Assembly: GCA_910578555.1 (NCBI GenBank)
Contig: CAJTPS010000002.1
Coordinates: 215,802 to 279,801 of the forward strand
DNA from: an uncultured Lachnospiraceae bacterium
Lineage (GTDB): Bacteria > Bacillota > Clostridia > Lachnospirales > Lachnospiraceae
DNA: 64,000 nucleotides
Reading direction: 5' to 3'
Of this stretch, positions 39,471 through 48,622 are shown piece after piece. The notes beneath the pieces are model-generated. The model was not told the origin of the DNA. It worked only from the letters and a program-made list of their open reading frames with translations, and ran no database searches. Within the stretch, counting starts at the first letter, position 1. Every line of letters starts with the position of its first letter. The translations under genes were made by a program, and so were the position numbers.

Positions 39471-39694
39471 GTGCGTTATTCATAAAAATAGAAAAAAATT
39501 ACTGTTCTACTTGTTATTTTTATGCAGTAATAGTAGAATGAAAAAAAGATACGGCAGAAAATTAACTTTATATTTCAGGGAAATAAGTTGGTTATTTAAA
39601 CTTAAAAAGCTTTTACTAAGAGTAAAATTAGTTTCGGGTGGTTGCAAAAGAACCGTTCTATGGAATCAATTATCAGCGACAGGGAGGATATGAT

Positions 39695-40804
39695 ATGGGG
39701 TACGAGGTACATGCTGAAAACGGATGGGTCAGCCGGGGCAGTCTTTACCGGTTGAAAGAGCTTATGAAAAGGGCGGAACGGGGAGATCGGCTGACGCTGG
39801 CATTTCTGGGCGGATCGATCACACAGGGATCTGTGTCTACGCAGTACACGAACTGTTATGCCTATCGGGTGTATGAATGGTTTGTAAGAAGATTTCCGAA
39901 AACTGCGTTTACCTATATCAATGCGGGAGTCGGCGGGACGACTTCACAGTTTGGTGTGGCCAGAGCAGACGAGGACGTACTCGCATATAAACCTGATTTT
40001 GTGATCATAGAGTTTTCGGTGAATGATGACAATACGGATTTCTATCAGGAGACTTATGAAGGTCTCGTGCGCAAAGTGTACGGCAATGTCTATGAGCCTG
40101 CAGTGCTGCTGGTACATAATATGTATTACGATACAGGGAACAGTGCGGAAGAGAAACATCGTGAGATCGGCACACATTATAAACTGCCGAGCGTCAGCAT
40201 GAAGACAACGATCTATCCGGAAGTGGCTTCGGGAGTTATTCCCAATCGGGAAATCACGCCGGATGATCTGCATCCGAATACAAACGGACACGAACTGGTG
40301 GCGGAGGTAATCACGGATTGTCTGGACCGGATCTATATGCAGAGACGGGAAGAAGAGGCACCGGCGGGAATGCCGGAACCTGTGACAGCTAATGCATATG
40401 CGCAGGCAAGACGGTACCAGAACCATAACAGCAATCCGGTATGTGATGGTTTTACAGCGGATAATACTTTAAAGAAATACGTGAATGATATGTTCCGGTG
40501 CGGATGGACGGCATCGGAGGCGGGTGCCTCCATCGTGTTTGAGACAGAGGGAACCGAGATCGCGGTGCAGTACCGCAAGTCGGTGAACAGACCGGCTCCG
40601 GTTGCGATTGCCGTTGTAGACGGAGACGAGGCAGGTGCGGTTACGCTGGATGCTAATTTTGAAGAGGACTGGGGAGACTGTCTGTACATAGACACGGTGT
40701 TATATCATGGCAGACCCGGTAAACACAAAGTAGAGATCAGATTGGCTGAGACACATGAAGACGATGCGGTGCCGTTTTACCTGGTATCGGTGATTGGTGC
40801 TTAG
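39695..40804 (+). CDS. SGNH/GDSL-family hydrolase
   Basis: 369 residues, ATG 7 nt after GGGAGG. Block I LAFLGGSITQGS (nucleophile Ser), IIEFSVNDDN (Asn block), DDLHPNTNGHEL (Asp/His). The C-terminal 120 residues form a beta-rich module, as in CE2/CE3-like carbohydrate esterases. No signal peptide. It lies 16 nt before a beta-glucosidase gene, which suggests intracellular deacetylation of an imported sugar. Confidence 0.85.
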   Translation: MGYEVHAENGWVSRGSLYRLKELMKRAERGDRLTLAFLGGSITQGSVSTQYTNCYAYRVYEWFVRRFPKTAFTYINAGVGGTTSQFGVARADEDVLAYKPDFVIIEFSVNDDNTDFYQETYEGLVRKVYGNVYEPAVLLVHNMYYDTGNSAEEKHREIGTHYKLPSVSMKTTIYPEVASGVIPNREITPDDLHPNTNGHELVAEVITDCLDRIYMQRREEEAPAGMPEPVTANAYAQARRYQNHNSNPVCDGFTADNTLKKYVNDMFRCGWTASEAGASIVFETEGTEIAVQYRKSVNRPAPVAIAVVDGDEAGAVTLDANFEEDWGDCLYIDTVLYHGRPGKHKVEIRLAETHEDDAVPFYLVSVIGA

Positions 40805-40820
40805 CAGAAAGGATATATAG

Positions 40821-43124
40821 ATGTTTAGAGATGATTTTGTATGGGGTGTTGCAAGCAGCGCCTATCAGATAGAGGGCAGAGATCCGCAGGACGGAGCCGG
40901 GAAGATGATCTGGGATACGTTTACGGAAGAAGGGCGTATTCTGGACGGGAAGGATGCGTCTATGGCCTGTGACCACATCCATCGCTATCGGGAGGACTAT
41001 CAGCTCATGCGTCTGCTGGGCGTGAAGGCATATCGGTTCTCTGTCAGCTGGAGCAGGATCATGCCGGAAGGGACAGGCAGAGTCAACGATAAAGCAATTA
41101 CATTGTACAGGGATATGATCATGACGATGCGGGAGAACGGTATTACCCCGTATCTGACCATGTATCATTGGGAGCTTCCGCAGGCACTGCAGGATCGCGG
41201 CGGATGGCTGAATGAAGAGATCATTGAGTGGTTCGGTGAGTACGCAAGAGTGATCGCGGAGAATTTCTCTGACCTGTGTGAGTATTTTATCACCCTGAAC
41301 GAGCCGGAATGTTTCGTCGGCCTCGGGCATTTAAGCGGGGTACATGCGCCGGGCATGAAACTGCATTACCGTGAAACTTTTCAGATCGCACATAACGCAT
41401 TACGGGCACATGGGCAGGCAGTGATCAATCTCAGAAAATATGCGAAGCGGCCTGTTAAGATCGGATATGCGCCGACCTGCGGCATGGCATATCCGGCGAG
41501 CAACAGACCGGAAGATATTGAGGCTGCAAGAAAGGTACTGTTTTCTTTCTATAATCCGATGGATAACTGGACGTGGAATGTGGCATGGTTCAACGATCCC
41601 GTATTCCTGGGGAAATATCCGCAGCACGGATTGGAACAGTTCAGAGAATATCTGCCTGAGATCACAGAGGAGGATATGGCGCTGATCGCCCAGCCGCTTG
41701 ATTTTATGGGGCAGAACATTTATAACGGTTATATAGTGCGTGCAGGCGCGGATGGTGAGCCGGAGTTTGCAGGCAGAGCGGCGGGCCATCCTAAGACGGC
41801 GGCCGGCTGGCCTGTGACACCGGAGTGTCTGTACTGGGGTGTGAAATTCCTGTATGAGAGGTATCATATGCCTTTATACATCACGGAAAACGGCATGTCC
41901 TGCCATGATATCATATCCCGTGACGGACAGGTACACGATCCCAACAGGATTACATTTCTGGATCAATATCTGTCAGCCCTGCAGTGCGCAAGCGACGAGG
42001 GAGCGGATGTACGAGGATATTTCCTGTGGACGTTTTTAGACAATTTCGAGTGGGATAAAGGCTATACGGAGCGATTTGGTATTGTATATGTGGACTTTAA
42101 GACACAGAAGCGTATCGTAAAAGATTCTGCTTACTGGTATCAGAAAATTATGGAGGAAAATGGTAAAATGTTATCAATCAACCAACCCGCGAAACCGGTT
42201 TTGTTTCTGAATCCTGTCTTCAAGCAGATGATCTGGGGCGGCGACCGTCTGGGTAAAGACTGGCCATATGAGATCCCCGGTAGTGATACAGGAGAATGCT
42301 GGGCAGTCAGTGCGCATCCGAATGGAGACTGCACCATCAGGGAAGGAATCTATGAGGGCAAAACGCTGTCACAGTTATGGGAGGAGCATCCGGAACTGTT
42401 CGGCAACACGGGACTGGACAGATTCCCGCTTCTGGTAAAAATCATCGATGCGAAGACGGATTTAAGCATTCAGGTACATCCGGACGATTCATACGCCAAA
42501 GTGAACGAGAACGGTTCCTTAGGAAAAACGGAGTGCTGGTATGTATTGGACTGTGATGAGGATTCCAGTCTTGTCATCGGACACAATGCAAGCAGTAAGG
42601 AAGAACTTGCCGATATGATACATAACGGTAAATGGGACGGACTGATCAGAGAGATTCCCGTAAAGAAAGGGGATTTCATACAGATTGATCCCGGAACCGT
42701 ACATGCGATCAAGGGCGGGCTGATGATCCTGGAGACACAGCAGAACAGCGATATTACTTATCGTGTATACGATTACGGAAGGCTGACGGACGGCAAGCCG
42801 AGAGAACTGCATATCGACAAGAGCATTGATGTGATTACCGTGCCGGCGAAACCTGTGGAACAAAGTGTAATGCCGGTCGGGAATTTGCCGGCGGGTCGGA
42901 TGAACCTGTTGATCTCCTGCGATTATTATAAGGTGTGGAAGCTGGATGTGACAGAGGCTGTCACGGTTGGGCAGATATATCCGTTCCTGATCATGAGCGT
43001 GATTGAGGGCGATGGACTGATCAACGGACAGATGATACGCAAAGGGGATCATTTTATTCTGCCGGACGGTTACGGAGAGGTAAAACTGCAGGGGAACATG
43101 CAGTTGATCATCTCGACGATATAG
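40821..43124 (+). CDS. GH1 beta-glucosidase fused to mannose-6-phosphate isomerase
   Basis: 767 residues. Residues 1-447 are a complete family 1 glycosidase (FVWGVASSAYQIEG; acid/base LNEPE, Glu161; nucleophile YITENG, Glu356). Residues 450-767 are a complete class I phosphomannose isomerase (PVFKQMIWGGDRL, IQVHPDDSYA, TECWYVL, GTVHAI). GGAGG plus ATG at 42168 sits exactly at the junction in frame, the relic or the actual start of a separate isomerase. The fusion arises because the glucosidase has no stop. Both act in disaccharide use feeding fructose-6-phosphate. Base composition matches the host region. Confidence 0.9.
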   Translation: MFRDDFVWGVASSAYQIEGRDPQDGAGKMIWDTFTEEGRILDGKDASMACDHIHRYREDYQLMRLLGVKAYRFSVSWSRIMPEGTGRVNDKAITLYRDMIMTMRENGITPYLTMYHWELPQALQDRGGWLNEEIIEWFGEYARVIAENFSDLCEYFITLNEPECFVGLGHLSGVHAPGMKLHYRETFQIAHNALRAHGQAVINLRKYAKRPVKIGYAPTCGMAYPASNRPEDIEAARKVLFSFYNPMDNWTWNVAWFNDPVFLGKYPQHGLEQFREYLPEITEEDMALIAQPLDFMGQNIYNGYIVRAGADGEPEFAGRAAGHPKTAAGWPVTPECLYWGVKFLYERYHMPLYITENGMSCHDIISRDGQVHDPNRITFLDQYLSALQCASDEGADVRGYFLWTFLDNFEWDKGYTERFGIVYVDFKTQKRIVKDSAYWYQKIMEENGKMLSINQPAKPVLFLNPVFKQMIWGGDRLGKDWPYEIPGSDTGECWAVSAHPNGDCTIREGIYEGKTLSQLWEEHPELFGNTGLDRFPLLVKIIDAKTDLSIQVHPDDSYAKVNENGSLGKTECWYVLDCDEDSSLVIGHNASSKEELADMIHNGKWDGLIREIPVKKGDFIQIDPGTVHAIKGGLMILETQQNSDITYRVYDYGRLTDGKPRELHIDKSIDVITVPAKPVEQSVMPVGNLPAGRMNLLISCDYYKVWKLDVTEAVTVGQIYPFLIMSVIEGDGLINGQMIRKGDHFILPDGYGEVKLQGNMQLIISTI

Positions 43125-43241
43125 GATTCTATGCCGGGATCTGAATGACGTGATTTGGGGTATCAGTTGACTTTTGCTCATGAGATTGATATGATTAATT
43201 ATATAATTAGAAGCGTGATACATACACAGGGGAAGAGCGCT

Positions 43242-45173
43242 ATGGGGAAAAGCATCAGTCTTGATATTGCGGCACTGGTTTTACTGACTATACTTTTGGC
43301 TTCATGTATAATCCGTAAGATGACGAAGGACTTATCAAACCGAATATTTCTGATCATTATAGTATGTGCAATTGCCGCGGCGTTATTTGATATCGCCGCG
43401 GTTACGATGGATAATGTGCAGAGTGACCAGGAATCCTGGCTGTATACCATGCATGCGGGATACTTGATTACGCATTTTTTAAGTGCGCCTCTGCACCTGT
43501 TGTTTGTCATCAGTCTTACAGATACATGGAATAAACTCCGGAAAAATATCGGACTGCAGATACTGCTTATTATGCCGCTTGTTATTATGCTGGTCATGTT
43601 CGTGGTCAACGCGAACAACGGGATTCTTTTTTCAGTGGATCACGGCTATACGAGAGGTCCGTTGTTTAGCATAATGTATGTGATGACGGTTCTGTATGTG
43701 TCTTATGATATTGTCTATATTATCCGCTATCGCAGACTGTTCAGTTACGGTAAGATTCTGGCGATCAGCGCGGTCATTCCGATCAGTATGGTGGCTATGC
43801 TGATACAGCTGTTAGTGCCGACGGCGCTGGTGGAAATGTTCGGCGGGGCAGTCAGCCTGCTGATCGTCAGCATTGGTATCCAGAGACCGGAGGATTATAT
43901 CGATTCTTTTACGCTACTCATGAAACACAGTGCTTACGCAAACGATATGAAGCGGGCGTTTTATAATGATAAGCAGATGAAGATTATTATGCTGAATATC
44001 GGCAATTTTCGCACGATACAGTCGATGATGGGTTTTGATTCCGCTACGCTGGTGCTTAAGAATGTAGCGGACAGGATTCGGGAAGTCAACAGAAAAATGC
44101 ACGGGTATGCCGATTTGTATTATCTTGATAACGGCAGGTTCCGTATGGTTTTCTACGGGAAAAGTATTGATAATGCGGAGCCGGTGGCAGAGGCGCTGAA
44201 CCGCGAGTTAAAAGAAAAGAAAAACTATAACGGACTGGATATTGATCTGACACCGTTTATTGTTCTGGCCAGATGTCCGGAAGAGATTGTGGATTTTAAG
44301 ATGCTCATGATATTCGGGGCTGATTTCCATGAGAAGAACCACTATACGGGACAAGTCATGAAAGCAGGGGAACTGTATGATAAGAATCAGCTCACCATAC
44401 AGAATAATATTGATGCGATCATAGACCGGGCGCTGGAAGAGGGAAGTTTTCAAGTATACTATCAGCCGATTTACTCCATTCCACACGGTAAATTTATTTC
44501 CGCGGAAGCATTGATCCGGCTGTTTGATTCCCAGTATGGTTTTATATCCCCAGAGCTTTTGATTACCGCCGCGGAGCGTAACGGCGCTATTCACAGGATC
44601 GGCGCATATGTATTTGAGCAGGTATGTCAGTTCATTGCCAGCGATGACTTCAGACGGCTCGGACTGGACTATATAGAAGTTAATCTTTCGGTTGCACAGT
44701 GCATGAACAGTGATCTGCCGGAAACGTTGTTTGCAATTATGGAGAAGTATCATGTTCCGTCGGATAAAATCAATCTGGAGATCACAGAGACGGCGGCAGC
44801 TTATGCGCAGAGAGTTCTGTCGGAGAATCTGGATAAACTCACGAAGGCAGGAATCAGTTTCTCGCTGGACGACTATGGAACCGGATATTCCAACATGAAA
44901 CGTGTAATTCAGATGCCGCTTAAGATCATTAAACTGGACAAATCTTTTGTGGATGAGAATAACAATCCCAAGATGTGGATATTCCTGGAGAATACGGTTA
45001 AGATGATCAAGGATATGAACATGGAGATCGTGGTTGAGGGGGTGGAAACACAGGAAATGCTGGATGCATTTTCAAGACTGCAATGCGATTTCATTCAAGG
45101 CTATTTCTTCTCGAAACCGATTCCGAGAAAAGACTTTGTGGCATTTATAGCGCAGGCTAACAGTGCATCCTGA
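43242..45173 (+). CDS. Membrane c-di-GMP phosphodiesterase (degenerate GGDEF-EAL)
   Basis: 643 residues from the ATG after AGGGGA (43191 is possible). Seven hydrophobic segments in the first 230 residues (7TM sensor-like), then a degenerate GGDEF domain without the active-site motif, then an EAL domain with AEALIRL, NLSVAQ, EITETAA, DDYGTGYSN, KLDKSF, VVEGVET and QGYFFSKP intact. It should hydrolyse c-di-GMP at the membrane. Confidence 0.88.
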   Translation: MGKSISLDIAALVLLTILLASCIIRKMTKDLSNRIFLIIIVCAIAAALFDIAAVTMDNVQSDQESWLYTMHAGYLITHFLSAPLHLLFVISLTDTWNKLRKNIGLQILLIMPLVIMLVMFVVNANNGILFSVDHGYTRGPLFSIMYVMTVLYVSYDIVYIIRYRRLFSYGKILAISAVIPISMVAMLIQLLVPTALVEMFGGAVSLLIVSIGIQRPEDYIDSFTLLMKHSAYANDMKRAFYNDKQMKIIMLNIGNFRTIQSMMGFDSATLVLKNVADRIREVNRKMHGYADLYYLDNGRFRMVFYGKSIDNAEPVAEALNRELKEKKNYNGLDIDLTPFIVLARCPEEIVDFKMLMIFGADFHEKNHYTGQVMKAGELYDKNQLTIQNNIDAIIDRALEEGSFQVYYQPIYSIPHGKFISAEALIRLFDSQYGFISPELLITAAERNGAIHRIGAYVFEQVCQFIASDDFRRLGLDYIEVNLSVAQCMNSDLPETLFAIMEKYHVPSDKINLEITETAAAYAQRVLSENLDKLTKAGISFSLDDYGTGYSNMKRVIQMPLKIIKLDKSFVDENNNPKMWIFLENTVKMIKDMNMEIVVEGVETQEMLDAFSRLQCDFIQGYFFSKPIPRKDFVAFIAQANSAS

Positions 45174-45190
45174 AGCTTGTAATACATGAA

Positions 45191-45628
45191 TTACTCGTGT
45201 GAAGTTCCGAGGACAGAGAATTCATGCGTGAATAAGAGTTCATTTACTTCCATGATTGTCATTGCATGATGTAGGGCGAAAAGAATCAGTGCGTCGCGTT
45301 GATCCCTTGCATATAGTTCCCGATTGCAGGACAGCTTTAATATGGTCTGCGTTTGTGTGTCGGAAAGCTGCAGACCGAATGCGAGCGCAATTAGTTTATC
45401 CCTTGACGGTGTTCTTTCACCGGAAAAGATCTGATAGACATAAGCCCGGTCGAGCAGAGAACCTCGTGCGGCATCCGCCCGGCTGATTTGTTTTTCGACC
45501 AGCATTGAATGCAGTGCATCGGTAAGGCTTTGCAGCTGCATTTCTTCCCTGTTCTGTGTCAGATAATCTTCAATATCTGATGAAGACTTAATTTCATGTG
45601 TCAGTTCTTCTGTCGTTTTATAATCCAT
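45191..45628 (-). CDS. XRE-family regulator
   Basis: 145 residues. After an acidic helical leader, residues 32-90 (LTDALHSMLVEKQISRADAA, DRAYVYQIFSGERTPSRDKL) form an HTH_XRE. This type is often found near Ser/Thr kinases in Lachnospiraceae, as here (48.6 kb). Convergent with the EAL gene, 17 nt apart. Confidence 0.82.
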   Translation of the reverse strand: MDYKTTEELTHEIKSSSDIEDYLTQNREEMQLQSLTDALHSMLVEKQISRADAARGSLLDRAYVYQIFSGERTPSRDKLIALAFGLQLSDTQTQTILKLSCNRELYARDQRDALILFALHHAMTIMEVNELLFTHEFSVLGTSHE

Positions 45629-45655
45629 GTCGGAGCACTCCTCTTATGTGACATT

Positions 45656-45684
45656 ATTATATCGAAAAAAATATAAAAAGACAA
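45656..45684 (-). promoter_or_regulatory. Promoter of the XRE gene
   Basis: Minus strand TTGTCT (45684-45679), 17 bp, TATAAT (45661-45656), 28 nt before the start codon at 45628. Confidence 0.7.
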
Positions 45685-45721
45685 GATTGGACAGTATTTG
45701 AAATTTGATAAGTGAAAAAAG

Positions 45722-45767
45722 GAAGCAGAATCTGATGTTCCATGCAAAGGTTCTGTTTCTTTTTTTT
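45722..45767 (+). terminator. Intrinsic terminator in the 45.6-46.05 kb gap
   Basis: GAAGCAGAA...TTCTGTTTC with one G-T pair, followed by eight T. It would stop any rightward transcript entering the gap. The remaining 280 bp before the next gene show no recognisable gene; a GGAGGCGGAG stretch near 45905 has no ORF behind it. Confidence 0.65.
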
Positions 45768-46052
45768 GTGCTATAAAAAGTAAAATGTCAGCTGCCAGCA
45801 GACCAGAAATGATGGAATTGAATATAAAATATAATCAATATGGCTGGACTATGTCATTTATAATCGGGAAGTGTGTGGATGAAGCTGTTTGAAATCTGAT
45901 AAAGGAGGCGGAGAGTAAGAGGAGAAGAGAAAGGGCGTAAATAATATGACGAGAAGATAAATGCTGACAAATGGGGGAATTATTGCAAAAGGGATGGTTA
46001 GCTGGCTACTGGATACGTAAATCATATTGTACCATGGAAAGAGGAAACAGTA

Positions 46053-47951
46053 ATGAAATTTATTGTGATATGTATTGTGGTGATTGTTGTGGCGAATATT
46101 GCTATGCGAATTACGAATGCTATTGACAAAAAGACGATAGCCGAACGAATGACTTCTGATCCGGCGCTGGCACTAAAGGTAGCTGTAGACAGTGCCTTTT
46201 CGCCAGAGGAATTTGAAAGCCAGGTGCTTAGTATTATCCAAAATACGGGATATCATAAGGCGATGGCAAAACTGGCACAATTTTATGCATCAGAGGAAGC
46301 GAAAGAAAAAAAGGATATAGAAAAATCGAGATTTTGGCTTGGAAAAGCGGCTGAAGCAGGAAATTTGGAAAGCATTCTGGATCATTATGGATTTTCAGAG
46401 TACGATGTTAAAAGTGATAACTATGAGAATATTATATGCTGTTTAGATAAGGTCAACCCTGATTCTGAGGAAGAAGCTCATATAGTGTGCTATCAAAAAA
46501 GCATCGTTTACTATAAAATGGGAAGACCGGATATGGCGAAACAGATCTTGGAAAATATGGATTATCCTAAGCTGAATGAAAAACGAAACTATATGCTTTT
46601 TCTGTGTTTGGCAAGAGTGGGGAATCTGGATCGGGCAGAGCGCGTATTGCAGCAAATGGAAGAAAATAATCGGACAATACCGGCAGAGTTTTATTTAACC
46701 ATGTATCAATATTATAAGTCTCCAAAAGATAAACAAGAGCCTGATTATGAAGCGCAGATAAAATATACGGAAAAATATGATATATGTGAGGATGCAAATA
46801 GAGATCAGGCAAGTGTGATGGGCGGCGAAGCGTATTATTGTTTAGGAGAGAAATACTGGCTTGAAGGGGCGGACCGCGATTATGAGATGACCAATAAGTA
46901 CTTTATAAAAGCGGCAGAAAAGGGAGAGGCAAGAGCAAAAAAAATCTTAACGGAATACGGGATTGAAGGAATTCTTGTCTGTCCCATGCGAGCGGCTCAG
47001 ATAACATATTCATTTATGAATGGTTGTAAACTTACAGCATCAGAGAATACGATGAAATGGTTGCAGTTATACTATGGGATTCAATTTGCATCAGGTATAC
47101 GGTCGAATTATTTCAAAGAGCAGTACATGAGAAACTTTCGTTCTTTTGACGATCTTGCAAATGGTGTACATCAGTTATATACGGATCAAATTACACAGAT
47201 GGTAAGATGGTGTATTATATTGTTAATGTCATTTGGAATAGACGATTATGATGCAGAAGATATTTTGAATGGTTGTGGAGATTTGAGTTTGCTGCTCCGG
47301 GTGCCGATATTTGAACAGGCAATAGAGGAGATTGATGACAGAGCAAATGCGTTAAATATAAAAACTGCATATACCAGAGCAGCGAGAACGAAATGGAGTG
47401 GGGCGGGTTTTGGTACTACCATACCGGCAGCTATCGGTGCCACTATTAAAGCGTCTGCAGCGGCAGGGATTATGAATGCAGGGAGCAAAGCTTTTCATGG
47501 TATTGGAGATAGTATTGCACGATCAATAGATAATGCGGAAATAAGAGGTATGGAAAAAAGGGTATTGGAAAGTCAAGAAATTCAGGATGAGTTTGCGGAA
47601 GCGGCATATACGGCCTGCCGGGATGTGGGGCAGACCGTGCTTGAGATCATAGAAGAAAGCGGTGATCTCAGACTGGAAGTTTTGGAAGGCAGCGTTCAAT
47701 ATGAGGGAGAGAGTCTGGCGTGCCTGGATGACAGGACTCTGGATGCGAAGATAAATAATTATTCGTATGTTGGAGATGATCGTACATATACGCTGATGCT
47801 TGAAAAATTGCGGCGAAATCCTCTTGATGAAACAGTATTTCAACAGCTCTATAAGTATGCAGACCAATGTGAGGATAAACAGGTATACATTTCGCTCAAA
47901 CGATATGGACATGATTTTGGGCTGTTGGAAGAAAATAGATTCATTAGGTAA
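46053..47951 (+). CDS. Membrane-anchored TPR/Sel1-like protein
   Basis: 632 residues. One N-terminal membrane span (FIVICIVVIVVANIAM), then helical repeat pairs with Sel1/TPR character (SRFWLGKAAEAGNLES, YFIKAAEKGEARAKK, residues about 60-300), and a Gly/Ala-rich helical region around 455-490 (GFGTTIPAAIGATIKASAAA) that may be membrane-inserting. Probably a scaffold working with the downstream kinase; no enzymatic motif. Confidence 0.6.
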   Translation: MKFIVICIVVIVVANIAMRITNAIDKKTIAERMTSDPALALKVAVDSAFSPEEFESQVLSIIQNTGYHKAMAKLAQFYASEEAKEKKDIEKSRFWLGKAAEAGNLESILDHYGFSEYDVKSDNYENIICCLDKVNPDSEEEAHIVCYQKSIVYYKMGRPDMAKQILENMDYPKLNEKRNYMLFLCLARVGNLDRAERVLQQMEENNRTIPAEFYLTMYQYYKSPKDKQEPDYEAQIKYTEKYDICEDANRDQASVMGGEAYYCLGEKYWLEGADRDYEMTNKYFIKAAEKGEARAKKILTEYGIEGILVCPMRAAQITYSFMNGCKLTASENTMKWLQLYYGIQFASGIRSNYFKEQYMRNFRSFDDLANGVHQLYTDQITQMVRWCIILLMSFGIDDYDAEDILNGCGDLSLLLRVPIFEQAIEEIDDRANALNIKTAYTRAARTKWSGAGFGTTIPAAIGATIKASAAAGIMNAGSKAFHGIGDSIARSIDNAEIRGMEKRVLESQEIQDEFAEAAYTACRDVGQTVLEIIEESGDLRLEVLEGSVQYEGESLACLDDRTLDAKINNYSYVGDDRTYTLMLEKLRRNPLDETVFQQLYKYADQCEDKQVYISLKRYGHDFGLLEENRFIR

Positions 47952-48030
47952 ATTTCAGAAGAGACTTGTTTACATGAGGACTTGATATTAAGACATAGAG
48001 GTGATTCTTGTGAGAAAGGCGGGAGATAAA

Positions 48031-48486
48031 ATGAAAAAAAATAAAAATACGGTTATTACACTTGTGTTAATTATGTTATTAGCAATTTCGGTGAGCGGTT
48101 GTGGAAGAACTAAATATTCCGGTACATACGTGAATGAACATGACAGGAAAGAGAAATTTAAATTTTCGGGTGAAAGTAAAGTCACTTATTATAATCACGG
48201 ACAGCGTCTAAAAGGTACTTATTATGGTGACAATGAAAGTATTGTAATTACATTTGGGCAAGGCGAAGATACACAGATTATGGCACTGATGGTTGAGAGT
48301 AAAAAGGTGCTATATTATAAGATGATGGCGTTTGTAAAAAAAGGATTTATAGAAAGAAACTGGTGGAAATGGCTGCTTGCAGGCGCAATTTATGGTATTG
48401 CTGAGGCGATATATAAGAGAAAGACAGGCCGCGATCTGGGTGAGGATTTGGATAATTTAGGTAATAAGTTTGATGACCTTGTATAG
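48031..48486 (+). CDS. Small lipoprotein with C-terminal amphipathic region
   Basis: 151 residues, ATG after GGGAG. Signal peptide and lipobox ISVSGCGR (Cys near residue 22), a beta-rich extracytoplasmic domain (SGTYVNEHDRKEKFKF), and a hydrophobic WWKWLLAGAIYGIAEAIYK stretch late. Unknown role. Confidence 0.6.
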   Translation: MKKNKNTVITLVLIMLLAISVSGCGRTKYSGTYVNEHDRKEKFKFSGESKVTYYNHGQRLKGTYYGDNESIVITFGQGEDTQIMALMVESKKVLYYKMMAFVKKGFIERNWWKWLLAGAIYGIAEAIYKRKTGRDLGEDLDNLGNKFDDLV

Positions 48487-48622
48487 ATTATAGTATATGC
48501 AATTCGGTGCAGCAACCTTTATGAGTAAGCAGTTTTTCTTATTTCGCAGGAGTGGTGGCACAAAACATAGAATTTTGCTATTATGATATTACGAAAAGAT
48601 AGAACATGAGAGAGGCTGGATC

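Noticed and set aside
39469..39693. ORF between the GerA fragment and the SGNH gene
   Set aside because: AT-rich, Lys/Leu-biased translation without a ribosome site; more likely promoter and leader DNA.
40737..41330. Minus-strand ORF opposite the glucosidase gene
   Set aside because: His/Pro/Arg-rich shadow of GC-rich coding sequence; no ribosome site.
42519..43223. Minus-strand ORF (234 codons) opposite the isomerase part
   Set aside because: Shadow frame; the sense strand has metal-binding and catalytic motifs of phosphomannose isomerase.
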